From Thalassobacillus devorans (lineage in GTDB: Bacteria > Bacillota > Bacilli > Bacillales > Halobacillaceae): 64,000 bases of DNA. Numbering within the stretch: position 1 is the first letter of the stretch; every line of letters begins with the position of its first letter. This document shows, piece after piece, positions 44,501 to 53,279 of the stretch. The notes under the pieces were generated by a model, which was given only the letters and a program-made list of their open reading frames with translations, was not told the origin of the DNA and ran no database searches. Both the position numbers and the translations under genes were made by a program. The DNA lies in contig NZ_JAASRY010000007.1 in NCBI RefSeq assembly GCF_011761345.1, positions 62,001-126,000 on the forward strand, given 5' to 3'.

Positions 44501-45862
44501 TTGACTGCAAAAATTGAGTATGACAGTGAACTAATGTTAGAGATCTTAGATTTAGTCAAAGAAAACAATCAGCCACAATTAATGGAAACACTGGATGATA
44601 TCCAGCCTTATGACTTACGGCAAATCTATCTCCAACTACCTGAAAAGCTTAAAACTAAATTTTTGTCTCTTGTGGACGAAGTACAGCTGGTAAAGCTGAT
44701 CCAGGAACTGGAACAACCAGATCAGCTGAAAATGCTCAACCAATTGAGTACTAGTAAATCTGTTGCTGTGTTGAACAAAATGGATAATGACGATCTTGCT
44801 TATATGCTTGATCAATTTCCTAAAGAACGGGTAGAATATTACCTTTCGCGCATGCAAGACCAGGAATCCATGCACGTGCAGAACATTATGCACTATCCAC
44901 CGGAAACAGCGGGAAGGCTGATGACGAACCGCTTTGTATGGATTTCTAAATCCGCAAGCGTACGCGATACAGTCGACAAATTGAAAACTTTTGCCACTAT
45001 AGCCGAAACCATCAATTACCTGTATGTCATTGATGAGGACAAAAAGCTGGTTGGCGTCGTCTCTTACCGTGATTTGATTCTGGCGGATATGAATGAAACG
45101 ATGGAGGATTTGATTTCCCATCGGGTTATTTCCGTACCGACAGAAATGGACCAGGAGGAAGTAGCGCAGGTAATCGAGCGTTATGACTTCCTTGCCGTCC
45201 CGGTTGTAGACGACGAAAACCACCTGAAAGGGATTATCACGGTTGACGATGTCATTGATGTCGTCATCCAGGAAGCTAATGAAGACATCGAAAAGTTGTC
45301 TGCTTCCGGTAAAGATATTACCTTCGAAACCAACTCATTGACCGCTTCCTACCGCCGACTGCCATGGCTGATTTTATTATTATTCATTGGCCTGGTCTCA
45401 GGGAGTATCATCAGTACCTTTGAAGAGACATTGGATGCTGTGGTTGCACTTGCCTTCTTCATGCCATTGATTGCAGGTATGACTGGGAACACAGGGACTC
45501 AATCATTAGCAATTGTCGTCCGGGGGTTGGTTTCCCATGACCTTGACAAAAAGACAGTCGCCAGGCTGCTATTAAGAGAAATGCTCGTCGGAATCATCAT
45601 GGGGTTGATATGTGGTGCACTTATTTTAGTGGTAGCCTATATTTGGCAAGGAAATATTGCTTTAGGGGCTGTCGTAGGGTTATCATTGGTGCTGACCATT
45701 ATTATCGGTACCTTGACTGGAACAAGTATCCCGCTCCTGCTTCATAAATTCAATGTCGACCCGGCGGTTGCTTCCGGACCACTGATTACGACTATCAATG
45801 ACATTCTATCCTTATTTATTTACTTTAGTCTAGCAAGACTTCTAATCGAGTTTATGATGTAA
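44501..45862 (+). CDS. mgtE: Magnesium transporter MgtE
   Basis: A 453-residue Mg2+ channel: N-terminal helical superhelix with repeated D-Q-L/V-L-P-like turns (residues 1-125), two CBS domains (~130-250: VSYRDLILAD, VDDENHLKGIITVDDVIDV) that sense Mg2+, a plug helix, and five membrane segments including PLIAGMTGNTGTQSLAIVVRGL, the pore region. AAAGGGGGG at 44486 supports TTG 44501, giving the family's usual length; the open frame begins earlier, inside the SEDS gene. No M-box riboswitch fits in the short gap upstream. Confidence 0.93.
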   Translation: MTAKIEYDSELMLEILDLVKENNQPQLMETLDDIQPYDLRQIYLQLPEKLKTKFLSLVDEVQLVKLIQELEQPDQLKMLNQLSTSKSVAVLNKMDNDDLAYMLDQFPKERVEYYLSRMQDQESMHVQNIMHYPPETAGRLMTNRFVWISKSASVRDTVDKLKTFATIAETINYLYVIDEDKKLVGVVSYRDLILADMNETMEDLISHRVISVPTEMDQEEVAQVIERYDFLAVPVVDDENHLKGIITVDDVIDVVIQEANEDIEKLSASGKDITFETNSLTASYRRLPWLILLLFIGLVSGSIISTFEETLDAVVALAFFMPLIAGMTGNTGTQSLAIVVRGLVSHDLDKKTVARLLLREMLVGIIMGLICGALILVVAYIWQGNIALGAVVGLSLVLTIIIGTLTGTSIPLLLHKFNVDPAVASGPLITTINDILSLFIYFSLARLLIEFMM

Positions 45863-45894
45863 AAAGGTCTGCCCTTGTTAGGGACAGACCTTTT
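45862..45894. terminator. Terminator after mgtE
   Basis: AAAAGGTCTG and CAGACCTTTT form a 10-base stem extended by CC/GG, serving mgtE and the convergent small gene. Confidence 0.85.
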
Positions 45895-45899
45895 ATTAT

Positions 45900-46136
45900 T
45901 TATTCGATTTCAGCTACATACTTTCTCAATTTTTCGTTTCTTTCCTCACGTTCTTCTTCAGAAGCTGTATCGTATTTTTTCAAGAGATGGAAAATATCAT
46001 TAAGCTCTTCTTGAGAACGAATATCCTTTAAATAGATATGCATTTTCACTGCAAGTTCATCAGGTAAGAATTCTTCCTGACTAATCAGTTTTTTCTTCAC
46101 ATCGTCTTGACCATGATCAATATTGCACTCTGCCAT
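45900..46136 (-). CDS. Conserved small hypothetical protein
   Basis: A 78-residue soluble, mostly helical and charged protein (starts MAECNIDHGQDDVKKKL, ends RNEKLRKYVAEIE). GGAGG with 10-base spacing fits ATG 46136 better than the TTG three codons earlier. I recall similar group-specific proteins in Bacillaceae, but no function. Its 3' end abuts the mgtE terminator. Confidence 0.72.
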   Translation of the reverse strand: MAECNIDHGQDDVKKKLISQEEFLPDELAVKMHIYLKDIRSQEELNDIFHLLKKYDTASEEEREERNEKLRKYVAEIE

Positions 46137-46251
46137 GTTTAACAAACCTCCATCTTTAATAATTTATATTGAGACTTACTACATCCTTACCCATAAAAAT
46201 CCCTAAAAAAACTCCCCTCTTTTATTCGCTCTATAAAATCCTCTCTAGCTT

Positions 46252-47241
46252 TTAGGAATTTACATAAATAAGATAACTCGAAATGAAGTAGGTGATAACC
46301 ATCAATAAAGATGGAAGGACATACGTTAGTTTATTTTTCACCTGGACACGGATGATTGGATAAATCGCTAACAGCCCTAATGCCATCGCACTCAGGGTCG
46401 TAATAGCATGGGTATTGCTGACTGTTTGGAGGATGGCTTCTTGCCAGTACAAGACATCGGTTCCTACCAAAATCATCAGATTAAACAAGTTGCTCCCCAG
46501 GATGGAACCAATCGCTAAAGGATAATTCCTTAATTTCAAAGCTACAAATACAGAAACCGCTTCAGGTAATGACGTGGAAGCAGCGACAAGAAAAGTACCG
46601 ACAAAACTTGAGCCCAGCCCGGTAATGACTGCAATTTTATCTGCTGAGATAGTCAAAGCTGAACCCGCTGCCAATACTAAAATGGCAGATATGATAAATC
46701 CGATGACTGCACGCTTCAAGGTGACATGTTTATAGGCCCCATAAACTTCCACTTGTCCCTCAGATTCAGATTCCTCCTGCCCGTCCCCTGCTTTTGAAAT
46801 GATCTTCGCGCCTATGACATACATAACTACCATGGCAATGGATTCCCATCCGATGCCGAAAAAAGAAAAAGGAATCGGGATAAGGATTGAGACGACTACC
46901 GTTAGTGACAGCAGCATAAATAATCCCATGGTATAAAAGTTTTCGTTGGTTGCATGGTTAAAGATACGTTTCCTTCTGAAAATCGCATCCATGACAGCCA
47001 GTATCAATAAGTTGAACATGTTGCTTCCCATTACATTCCCGACTGCAATATCCGGGTTATCAATGATGACAGAGGTGACACTGGTAGTAACCTCCGGTAA
47101 TGAAGTGGCGCCACCAAGCAGCACCCCTAAAAAGGCTGCTTTCAATGTTGATTTTTTATCAATGACATCCACGTAGTTGGAAATTTTAACACTTAAATAG
47201 ATGGTAGCGACAGCTGCAATTATAAAAATGACATAAATCAT
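46252..47241 (-). CDS. Sodium/calcium exchanger family protein (CaCA)
   Basis: A 329-residue protein with about ten membrane segments and two inverted alpha repeats: GGATSLPEVTTSVTS (~44-58) with GNVMGSNMFNLLIL, and AASTSLPEAVSVFVAL (~210) with GSILGSNLFNLMIL. The Glu in each SLPE is the ion ligand of the CaCA family. An acidic loop (EESESEGQVEV) joins the halves. It would export Ca2+ or a related cation against Na+ or H+. GGAGGGTC precedes ATG 47241. Confidence 0.9.
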   Translation of the reverse strand: MIYVIFIIAAVATIYLSVKISNYVDVIDKKSTLKAAFLGVLLGGATSLPEVTTSVTSVIIDNPDIAVGNVMGSNMFNLLILAVMDAIFRRKRIFNHATNENFYTMGLFMLLSLTVVVSILIPIPFSFFGIGWESIAMVVMYVIGAKIISKAGDGQEESESEGQVEVYGAYKHVTLKRAVIGFIISAILVLAAGSALTISADKIAVITGLGSSFVGTFLVAASTSLPEAVSVFVALKLRNYPLAIGSILGSNLFNLMILVGTDVLYWQEAILQTVSNTHAITTLSAMALGLLAIYPIIRVQVKNKLTYVLPSLLMVITYFISSYLIYVNS

Positions 47242-47313
47242 GATGACCCTCCGTTTTTATTCTACGGGTATATACCCAGTACGCAAAATATCAACCATAT
47301 GATTACTGTCGCT

Positions 47314-49473
47314 TTACTGATCATCCATAAATTCGAGATTCTTAAAATTCCTGCTGATTGGCCGTGGCGCTTTCAGCTTATCAAAGAATATGAGATACGT
47401 ATTTTTCTTCTCATCAACACTTTCGATTTTACCTTCACCAAACACAGGGTGCCTGACGCGTGATCCTTTATGAAAGCCATTGACTGATGCCTGGTCAGGA
47501 TGAGCATATGCCTGAATATACCGCTTCGCTTCTTTGATCAACTCTTCATCCAATAAACCGATGCGCTGGTATGCTGCTTCTTCGATTTCAAAAATAAACC
47601 GGGAGGGATACTTTTGCAGGCCGCCGCTCTGAAAACCTTCTGATTCCGTCAGATACAGTTCCTTCTCTGCCCGGGTCATAGCTACATAGGCAAGCCGCCG
47701 TTCTTCTTCCAGGCCACGCTCTTTCCGTTCTCTTAAGGTCCGGACATTTGGGATGATTCCTTCAGTCATTCCGATAAAAAAGACATATGGGAACTCCAGA
47801 CCCTTGGCCGTATGGATGGTCATCATTTTGACAGTTTCCGCTTGTGCTTCACGGTCATGTTCCGTATAAAGAGTCAGCATCTGCAAATATTCTTCCAGCT
47901 CAATATCTTCACCCAGTGTCTGTTCATACTGCACGATGGAATGAAGAAGTTCGGTGAGATTATCCAGTCGGTCCTGATCCCCGTCTTCCCGGATATAAGC
48001 TTCGTAGCCTGTCTGCTGAAGAGCTTCCTGCAATAGCTCAGAGATGTTCAATGTTTTTCTTTTTACTTTTAACGATTCGATCGCTTCGATGAAAGATTGC
48101 GCTCCTGTCCGGTGTAACCGGGGATGATCAGCATATTTTTTCAATGCATCATATAAGGATAAGTCTTCAGCTTCCGCCCGTTCCCTGAGAAACTGCATCC
48201 GCTTCTTTCCGATTTGACGTTTCGGTACATTGATGATTCTTGAAAAAGACAAATCATCTTCAAATGCTACCATCCTAAGATGAGCAAGGGCATCTTTGAC
48301 CTCCATCCGATCAAAAAACTTGAAGCCGCCAAAAATGGTATACTCTATACTTTCTTTGATAAGCGTTTGTTCGATGAAACGGGATAAATAATTGGCACGA
48401 TATAAAATGGCGATGCTGTTATAACTGGCCTGCTTCTTGTCAATCAGCTCTTTAATTTTATCCACTACCCAGGCCGCCTCTTCCTGCTCGTCCTTGCCAT
48501 GATAATGGATAACCTTCAAGCCACCTGCATTATCGGTTACCATTTCCTTATCGACACGGAAGTAGTTATGCTTGATCAGCGAATTGCCTACCGATAATAT
48601 TTCGGGCGTCGACCGATAGTTCCGGTTCAGGTAAACCGTTTCAGCTGAAGGAAAGTACTCCTGGAAGTCGACAATATATTTGGGATCGGCCCCCCGCCAT
48701 TCGTAGATCGTCTGATCCGGGTCACCAACAACGAACAAGTTCCCATGCTTTTCCGCCAGCATCCGCACGAGTTCGAATTGTTTGGCATTACTATCTTGAA
48801 ATTCATCTACTTGAATATAAAACAACCGGTCCTGCCACTTTTCCAATACCTCGGAATATTGACTGAATAACACAAATGTAAAATTAATCAAGTCATCAAA
48901 GTCCAGGCCGAATACCCGTTTTTGTTTTTTCAAATACATTTGGATAATCCGACCATCCAGGTCATCCCCCGCCTCTTCTGCCGGCATCTCTCCCCGCTGA
49001 ACCATTTGCTGAACATAATGGGTGTTTCCTTTCAGCATGCCTATCTTATCAAGCAGCCGCTTGAATATTTTATCATTCAGCTTCAAACCCAAGTCTTCGA
49101 AAATCTCCCGGAGTATTGTTTTTTGATCTTCCACATCCAGAATGACAAAATTTTTCGGATAGAAAAGCCGATGGATGTCCTCCCTTAGCACACGTACACA
49201 AAACCCATGGTATGTGGTGATAAACCCGGTATCCCGCTCTCCGCCAATCAATTGTTTGACCCGTCTCCGCATTTCATGGGCCGCCTTATTGGTGAACGTC
49301 ACACACAGCATGTTGGAAGGCTCGATCCCTAACGCATTAACAATGAAGCCATAACGGTGTGTCAACGCTTTTGTTTTTCCTGATCCTGCCCCGGCGATGA
49401 CTCGTATGTATCCTTCAGTAGAGGTAACGGCCTGCTGCTGCGCTTCATTCAATCCTTGCAGTAAATCATCCAT
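47314..49473 (-). CDS. UvrD/Rep-type ATP-dependent DNA helicase (YjcD-like)
   Basis: A 719-residue superfamily 1A helicase. Motifs: Q-motif LNEAQQQAV (8-16), Walker A AGAGSGKTKAL (~28-38), Ia FTNKAAHEM, II VDEFQDSN, III VVGDPDQTIYEWRGA, IV NYRSTPEIL, V TIHTAKGLEFPYVF, VI VAMTRAEKELYL. The C-terminal ~60 residues (GSRVRHPVFGEGKIESVD) form the small domain seen in PcrA-like helicases that binds RNA polymerase. It is shorter than PcrA/UvrD and resembles B. subtilis YjcD, so it is probably an accessory repair helicase. Confidence 0.9.
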   Translation of the reverse strand: MDDLLQGLNEAQQQAVTSTEGYIRVIAGAGSGKTKALTHRYGFIVNALGIEPSNMLCVTFTNKAAHEMRRRVKQLIGGERDTGFITTYHGFCVRVLREDIHRLFYPKNFVILDVEDQKTILREIFEDLGLKLNDKIFKRLLDKIGMLKGNTHYVQQMVQRGEMPAEEAGDDLDGRIIQMYLKKQKRVFGLDFDDLINFTFVLFSQYSEVLEKWQDRLFYIQVDEFQDSNAKQFELVRMLAEKHGNLFVVGDPDQTIYEWRGADPKYIVDFQEYFPSAETVYLNRNYRSTPEILSVGNSLIKHNYFRVDKEMVTDNAGGLKVIHYHGKDEQEEAAWVVDKIKELIDKKQASYNSIAILYRANYLSRFIEQTLIKESIEYTIFGGFKFFDRMEVKDALAHLRMVAFEDDLSFSRIINVPKRQIGKKRMQFLRERAEAEDLSLYDALKKYADHPRLHRTGAQSFIEAIESLKVKRKTLNISELLQEALQQTGYEAYIREDGDQDRLDNLTELLHSIVQYEQTLGEDIELEEYLQMLTLYTEHDREAQAETVKMMTIHTAKGLEFPYVFFIGMTEGIIPNVRTLRERKERGLEEERRLAYVAMTRAEKELYLTESEGFQSGGLQKYPSRFIFEIEEAAYQRIGLLDEELIKEAKRYIQAYAHPDQASVNGFHKGSRVRHPVFGEGKIESVDEKKNTYLIFFDKLKAPRPISRNFKNLEFMDDQ

Positions 49474-49550
49474 GCCTCTCCCACCTTTTTCAAGAACGTT
49501 TGTTTGTATTATATCATAATTGCAGGAGCAGACACTTGTCCTCGGAGCTA

Positions 49551-49701
49551 TCGTCTCAATTATGGATGAAAATTCTCTCTTTTTCTAAAATTTGTCTCTC
49601 ATATTTTTAAAATTGTCTCTTTTGTCCCTGAAATTATCTCTCTTCTTTTCATGAATTCTCCTTTAACCTTATGTTTTCTCTCTTTTAGCCATTTTGTCTC
49701 A
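49551..49701. repeat. Array of ~8 GTCTCT-type boxes with ~20-bp period
   Basis: Boxes related to TTGTCTCT begin at 49551, 49573, 49592, 49613, 49634, 49656, 49676 and 49694 (steps of 18-22 bases), with one extra copy at 49622. Variants are TTCTCTCT, TTATCTCT, TTCTCCTT and GTCTCA. The spacers are AT-rich and unrelated. It lies upstream of the helicase gene and is not coding. Confidence 0.7.
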
Positions 49702-49707
49702 TAAACC

Positions 49708-49754
49708 CAACAAAAATAGAAACCAGCCGCCTCCGAAGGTTGGCTGGTTTCTAT
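49708..49754 (-). terminator. Strong minus-strand terminator in the 49.5-50.0 kb gap
   Basis: A perfect 13-base stem (ATAGAAACCAGCC at 49716-49728 and complement at 49742-49754) with a 13-base loop is followed on the minus strand by TTTTTG. The nearest minus-strand gene (50025-50258) ends 270 bases upstream. The remaining sequence 49755-50024 shows no convincing gene. Confidence 0.75.
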
Positions 49755-50024
49755 GCTACTCCCGAACCGCGCAACGGTTTGGACCAATCTCCATTTTCCG
49801 CTGAGCTCTTTTGTTTCTGATTTTTGTTTTCCCATATTTGTTTCACGGATATACTGGTAGCTGTTTGGCTGTGGTAGCAAGTTGTCTGTCACCGCGCTAC
49901 GTAATTCCCATTATTATTTATAACCTTTCTTCTAATATGCTGAGTTATTATTGCCATTGGCATATCGGTAAAAAAAAGCCCCCCCAATTGGTGTGCTTGA
50001 AAATAATATAATTATGAGTGCCAT

Positions 50025-50258
50025 TTACATTCCTTCCAACTCTTTTTCTGGAATATCCGCTTCCTCATTACTGGACTTAATAATTTCTACATGCCTTAAA
50101 TTACCGATACTGTCAAATTCTATGGCTAATGTATCTCCTTCTTTCGCAAAAGCAATCAGTCTTTCTTTTAACACCATCATTTCATTATGCTCGTTGCCTT
50201 TATCAACAAGTACAGCGTACAGCCCTTCAAAACGGTCCAAGGTGTATTGATTAATCAT
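50025..50258 (-). CDS. DUF3006 family small protein
   Basis: A 77-residue protein with the DUF3006 signature: TLDRFEGLYAVLVD at 6-19 and RLIAFAKEGDTLAIEFD around 33-49, then an acidic tail. The family is small, predicted all-beta and of unknown function, often near MBL-fold or DNA-uptake genes, not seen here. GAGGGAG precedes ATG 50258. It has no close downstream partner; transcription could run on to the hairpin at 49.7 kb. Confidence 0.82.
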   Translation of the reverse strand: MINQYTLDRFEGLYAVLVDKGNEHNEMMVLKERLIAFAKEGDTLAIEFDSIGNLRHVEIIKSSNEEADIPEKELEGM

Positions 50259-50536
50259 TAGGATGTCTCCCTCTCTTCGTAGTTTAGTTGGAGATATTAG
50301 CCTGGATCATTTCTTCTCTTAGTTAACACTACCCTTGTCAGAAAATTAAAAACAGGTATTTCATGGATTTTGTCGAATTAATTGGGTTTTATGACGGGTA
50401 TGGACTCAGATTAATCAAAATAGATTATGACTAAAGACTTATTTGTTACATTCTGTAAAGAAAACGTAATATAAATGTCGTCTTATTCCCTGTTTTATTA
50501 TAGAATATACATAGACATTATGAAGGAGGAACAACA
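50259..50536. other. Divergent intergenic region
   Basis: AT-rich, between the DUF3006 gene and the 52-residue gene. TTGTTA with TAATAT 18 bases on (about 50447-50476) is a possible SigA promoter for the plus-strand gene. Nothing else recognised. Confidence 0.35.
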
Positions 50537-50695
50537 GTGCGCACGTTTTTATTAGCCTTATTGGTCATTTTCATGATCAGCTTCGGAGTCATTGGCTATA
50601 CGGACACGGGAGAAGAAGGCGAAATTGAAATCAAGGACGATAATCAAACCGAACATTTGGTTATCCAGAGTATTGCCACCTATAACAAAAAATAA
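50537..50695 (+). CDS. Short membrane-anchored or secreted protein, unknown (52 residues)
   Basis: AAGGAGGAAC stands 6 bases before GTG 50537. The frame encodes 52 residues: a hydrophobic N-terminus (TFLLALLVIFMISFGVIGY, residues 3-21) followed by an acidic stretch (DTGEEGEIEIKDD) and a polar tail. A terminator follows immediately after the stop. No homologue recognised. It is short, but start, ribosome site and terminator agree. Confidence 0.6.
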   Translation: MRTFLLALLVIFMISFGVIGYTDTGEEGEIEIKDDNQTEHLVIQSIATYNKK

Positions 50696-50730
50696 AAATC
50701 CGCCTGTCATTGATGACAGACGGATTTTTT
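50696..50730. terminator. Bidirectional terminator
   Basis: AAATCCGCCTGTCA and TGACAGACGGATTT (13 of 14 pairs) around TTGA, with T-runs on both strands; shared by convergent genes. Confidence 0.85.
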
Positions 50731-51289
50731 ACTGGTTGATGACTTTTTCAAAATTGAACTCAACACTTGGCGTAATATCAGCAAATAATGACCGCTTCAT
50801 AATCTGTAATGCATTACTGTTATCATTTTTATCTTCCGACGCAACCAGATCCTCAGGGATATAAAGGTCATACTCGCGCATGTAGGCACCGTTAGCTGTA
50901 AACAATACACACATATCTCCTGTTAATCCTGTCAGGATGAGCCGATCTACTCCCATTTGTGTCAGGAGGATATCCAGCTGGGTACCATAAAAGCCGGAGT
51001 GTTTTGGTTTGATAACAAAAAAGTCGTCATTAGCCGGTCTCATCTTTTCAACGATTGGTCTTCCTATTCCTTTCCTGCACTCTTCAACTATTTCTTCAGC
51101 ATTATCCTGCCAGAGACCAAAGTTGTCATTAACATAAATGACAGGAATGTTTTTGGCTTTAGCCTCTTGCTTAAATGTATGAAGGTTGTCCATCATTTCC
51201 AAGCCATTTTCAAGTAAGTCTTCTCCTCCATCAAAATCCATTTTATTAATGACGTCTATAATCAACAAGGCTGTTTTGGATTGCTGCAT
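50729..51289 (-). CDS. Isochorismatase-family cysteine hydrolase
   Basis: A 186-residue cytoplasmic hydrolase with the triad Asp12 (LLIIDVINKM), a Lys at 94 or 96 (VIKPKHSGFYGT) and Cys127 (GLTGDMCVLFTA). It follows nadE by 12 bases, which invites the label nicotinamidase. However, the metal-binding DxH...H motif of PncA is absent: the region reads NDNFGLWQDN. A generic amidase or hydrolase of the family is safer. GAGGAG precedes ATG 51289. Confidence 0.88.
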   Translation of the reverse strand: MQQSKTALLIIDVINKMDFDGGEDLLENGLEMMDNLHTFKQEAKAKNIPVIYVNDNFGLWQDNAEEIVEECRKGIGRPIVEKMRPANDDFFVIKPKHSGFYGTQLDILLTQMGVDRLILTGLTGDMCVLFTANGAYMREYDLYIPEDLVASEDKNDNSNALQIMKRSLFADITPSVEFNFEKVINQ

Positions 51290-51301
51290 TCTATTACTCC
51301 T

Positions 51302-52054
51302 CTATGATTCAAATTGTGACGGTTCAGCCGGCATGATTCGTTTATGAGCCGATTTCCGGTGAAGAGCTTCAATAATTTCTTTATCTTTTTCCGCTATTTC
51401 TTCGCCTCGCAAGTATGCGTCAATCGTATCGTAGGAAACACCCATTTCTTCCTCATCCGTCTGACCTTCCCACAATTCTGCACTAGGTTTCTTATCGACA
51501 ACCTGAGAAGGTACACCAAGATAGCGAGCCATCTCCTTGACTTCTCCTTTAGTCAAGTGAATAAGTGGGACAAGATCGACACCGCCATCCCCATATTTCG
51601 TGAAGTATCCGGTGTAATGTTCAGGAGCATTATCTGTCCCTACCACCAGATAGCCGTAATTTGCAGCTACTGAATACAAAGTGCTCATACGCAGTCTCGC
51701 CTGCAGATTAGCACCGTTTAACTGAGCGTTCTCTTCATTCCAATCCTGACTTTGCCGTAACTGTTCCTGTATTTCGTTATAAGTGGTCTGATAGCTCTGG
51801 GTCAACTCGATACCTACATATTTCAAATCAGCTTCTTGCACTACTGCCAGTGCGTCCTTTTGATCTTCCACTCGCTGATTAATTGGAAGGATGACACCGA
51901 TGGAGTTTTCCGGGAAAGCCCGTTTGATCAGATTCGCTACTACCGCGGAATCAATTCCTCCACTTACACCTACCAGGGCACCGTTAAGTCCAGCATCTTT
52001 CACTTGCTGCCTTATCCAAGTAACTAGATGTTCGACTCGTCTTTCCATACTCAT
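51302..52054 (-). CDS. nadE: NH3-dependent NAD+ synthetase
   Basis: A 250-residue N-type ATP pyrophosphatase that amidates nicotinic acid adenine dinucleotide to NAD+. The P-loop SGGIDS is at 31-36; other family segments are NLQARLRMSTLYSVA, VVGTDNAPEHYTGYFTKYGDGG and KKPSAELWEGQTDEEEMGVSYD. It has no glutaminase domain, so it uses free ammonia. GAAGGAGAG precedes ATG 52054. It is slightly shorter than B. subtilis NadE (272). Confidence 0.94.
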   Translation of the reverse strand: MSMERRVEHLVTWIRQQVKDAGLNGALVGVSGGIDSAVVANLIKRAFPENSIGVILPINQRVEDQKDALAVVQEADLKYVGIELTQSYQTTYNEIQEQLRQSQDWNEENAQLNGANLQARLRMSTLYSVAANYGYLVVGTDNAPEHYTGYFTKYGDGGVDLVPLIHLTKGEVKEMARYLGVPSQVVDKKPSAELWEGQTDEEEMGVSYDTIDAYLRGEEIAEKDKEIIEALHRKSAHKRIMPAEPSQFES

Positions 52055-52187
52055 TATATCTCTCCTTCTTTTTAACCATTTCTCTATACCTCAAGTTCCT
52101 TTCCAGACCTGTTTCTAAACATTCCGGTTTACTCGGTTACATGTAAGGAAATAATCCTATACAGATTGACATGTAAGGAGAGAGATT

Positions 52188-53183
52188 ATGCCAAAGCCGT
52201 TTAGACGCGCCGTTCAATTCAGCATGACACTTGCTGCTTTGATTTTCATCATGACCATTGTGTTCATGCAGTTCGAAAACTATACATTTTTTGACAGTTT
52301 TTGGATGACAATCGTATCCGTTTTGGCCATCGGATACGGTGATTTGGTTCCTGTCAGCAATGCAGGAAAAATTTTCGCCATGTTGTTTGTTCCGCTTACC
52401 ATGGGGTTTTCAACCTACCTGCTGACCTTTGTGGCGGCATCCATGATTGAAGGTCGACTATCTAAAAAATGGGAGAGAAAAAAGATGGATAACCAGATTA
52501 AACGGATGAAAAATCACTATATTATCTGTGGCTATGGCCGCGTAGGAGAACAGGTTCTAAGAGAGTTTTCCCAGCAAAAATATAATGTTGTCATCGTAGA
52601 CAATGATAAAGAAACAGTAGAAAAAATTCCGGAAGACATCCCTTACATTATGGATGATGCGAAAAAGAATGACGTGCTCAACCATGCAGGGATAGATAAA
52701 GCAAAAGGAATCGTCATCACTACTTCAGATGATGCTGTGAATGTCTTTATAACACTGACAGCCAAAGGATTAAATAAAGACATAGAGACAATTGTACGGG
52801 CAGAAGAATTTGAAACAGAAGATAAAATGAGACGTGCCGGTGCTGATCATGTCGTCAACACGAATGATTTAGGCGGAAGAAGAATGGCTCTCTCTATGAT
52901 CAAACCTGCCAGCATCCATTATATCGATTCTATCATGCATGCAGAATCCGGACATCATAAGGTAGAGGAAATTACCATCAGCCAAAACTCTAAGCTTGCA
53001 AATAAAAAAGCTACCGAACTTCGCACCCAGGATAATTACGGAATCTCCGTCCTTGGGATTGAACGTAACGGAGATTTTATTGGACTTGCAGATACAGATG
53101 CCATTATTCAAACGGATGATAAATTGATCCTGTTCGGTGATGGAGAGAACATTAAATTTTTCATAGAAAGCTCATTCGAATAA
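52188..53183 (+). CDS. Two-TM potassium channel with RCK (TrkA-N/TrkA-C) domains
   Basis: A 331-residue channel subunit of the MthK/YugO type: two membrane segments (residues ~10-28 and ~58-85) flanking a pore loop, then TrkA-N with CGYGRVGEQVLREF (~113-126) and TrkA-C (~240-331). The selectivity filter is A47-I-G-Y-G-D52 preceded by Leu46, where most K+ channels have TTVGYGD; both threonines are replaced. It probably moves K+ with ligand or redox gating. AAGGAGAGAG precedes ATG 52188. Confidence 0.9.
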   Translation: MPKPFRRAVQFSMTLAALIFIMTIVFMQFENYTFFDSFWMTIVSVLAIGYGDLVPVSNAGKIFAMLFVPLTMGFSTYLLTFVAASMIEGRLSKKWERKKMDNQIKRMKNHYIICGYGRVGEQVLREFSQQKYNVVIVDNDKETVEKIPEDIPYIMDDAKKNDVLNHAGIDKAKGIVITTSDDAVNVFITLTAKGLNKDIETIVRAEEFETEDKMRRAGADHVVNTNDLGGRRMALSMIKPASIHYIDSIMHAESGHHKVEEITISQNSKLANKKATELRTQDNYGISVLGIERNGDFIGLADTDAIIQTDDKLILFGDGENIKFFIESSFE

Positions 53184-53279
53184 GTACTCCGGGCAAATGA
53201 CTTTAAAAACTTCTTATCGTACGTGATAATAACAGACAGATGAATTATTATTGCAGTCGTTTTTAAAGGAGTGCTGATC

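Noticed and set aside
44636-45223. 195-codon minus-strand open frame opposite mgtE
   Set aside because: Lies over the CBS domains of mgtE and has aromatic-rich shadow composition.
49551-49701. CRISPR array
   Set aside because: The repeated unit is only about 8 bases and imperfect, with spacers of about 12 bases; no cas genes nearby.
49599-49892. 97-codon minus-strand open frame
   Set aside because: It runs through the GTCTCT array and both arms of a terminator hairpin, has no good ribosome site and reads as low-complexity artefact.
50729-51289. Nicotinamidase (pncA)
   Set aside because: Next to nadE but lacks the DxH...H metal site of PncA.
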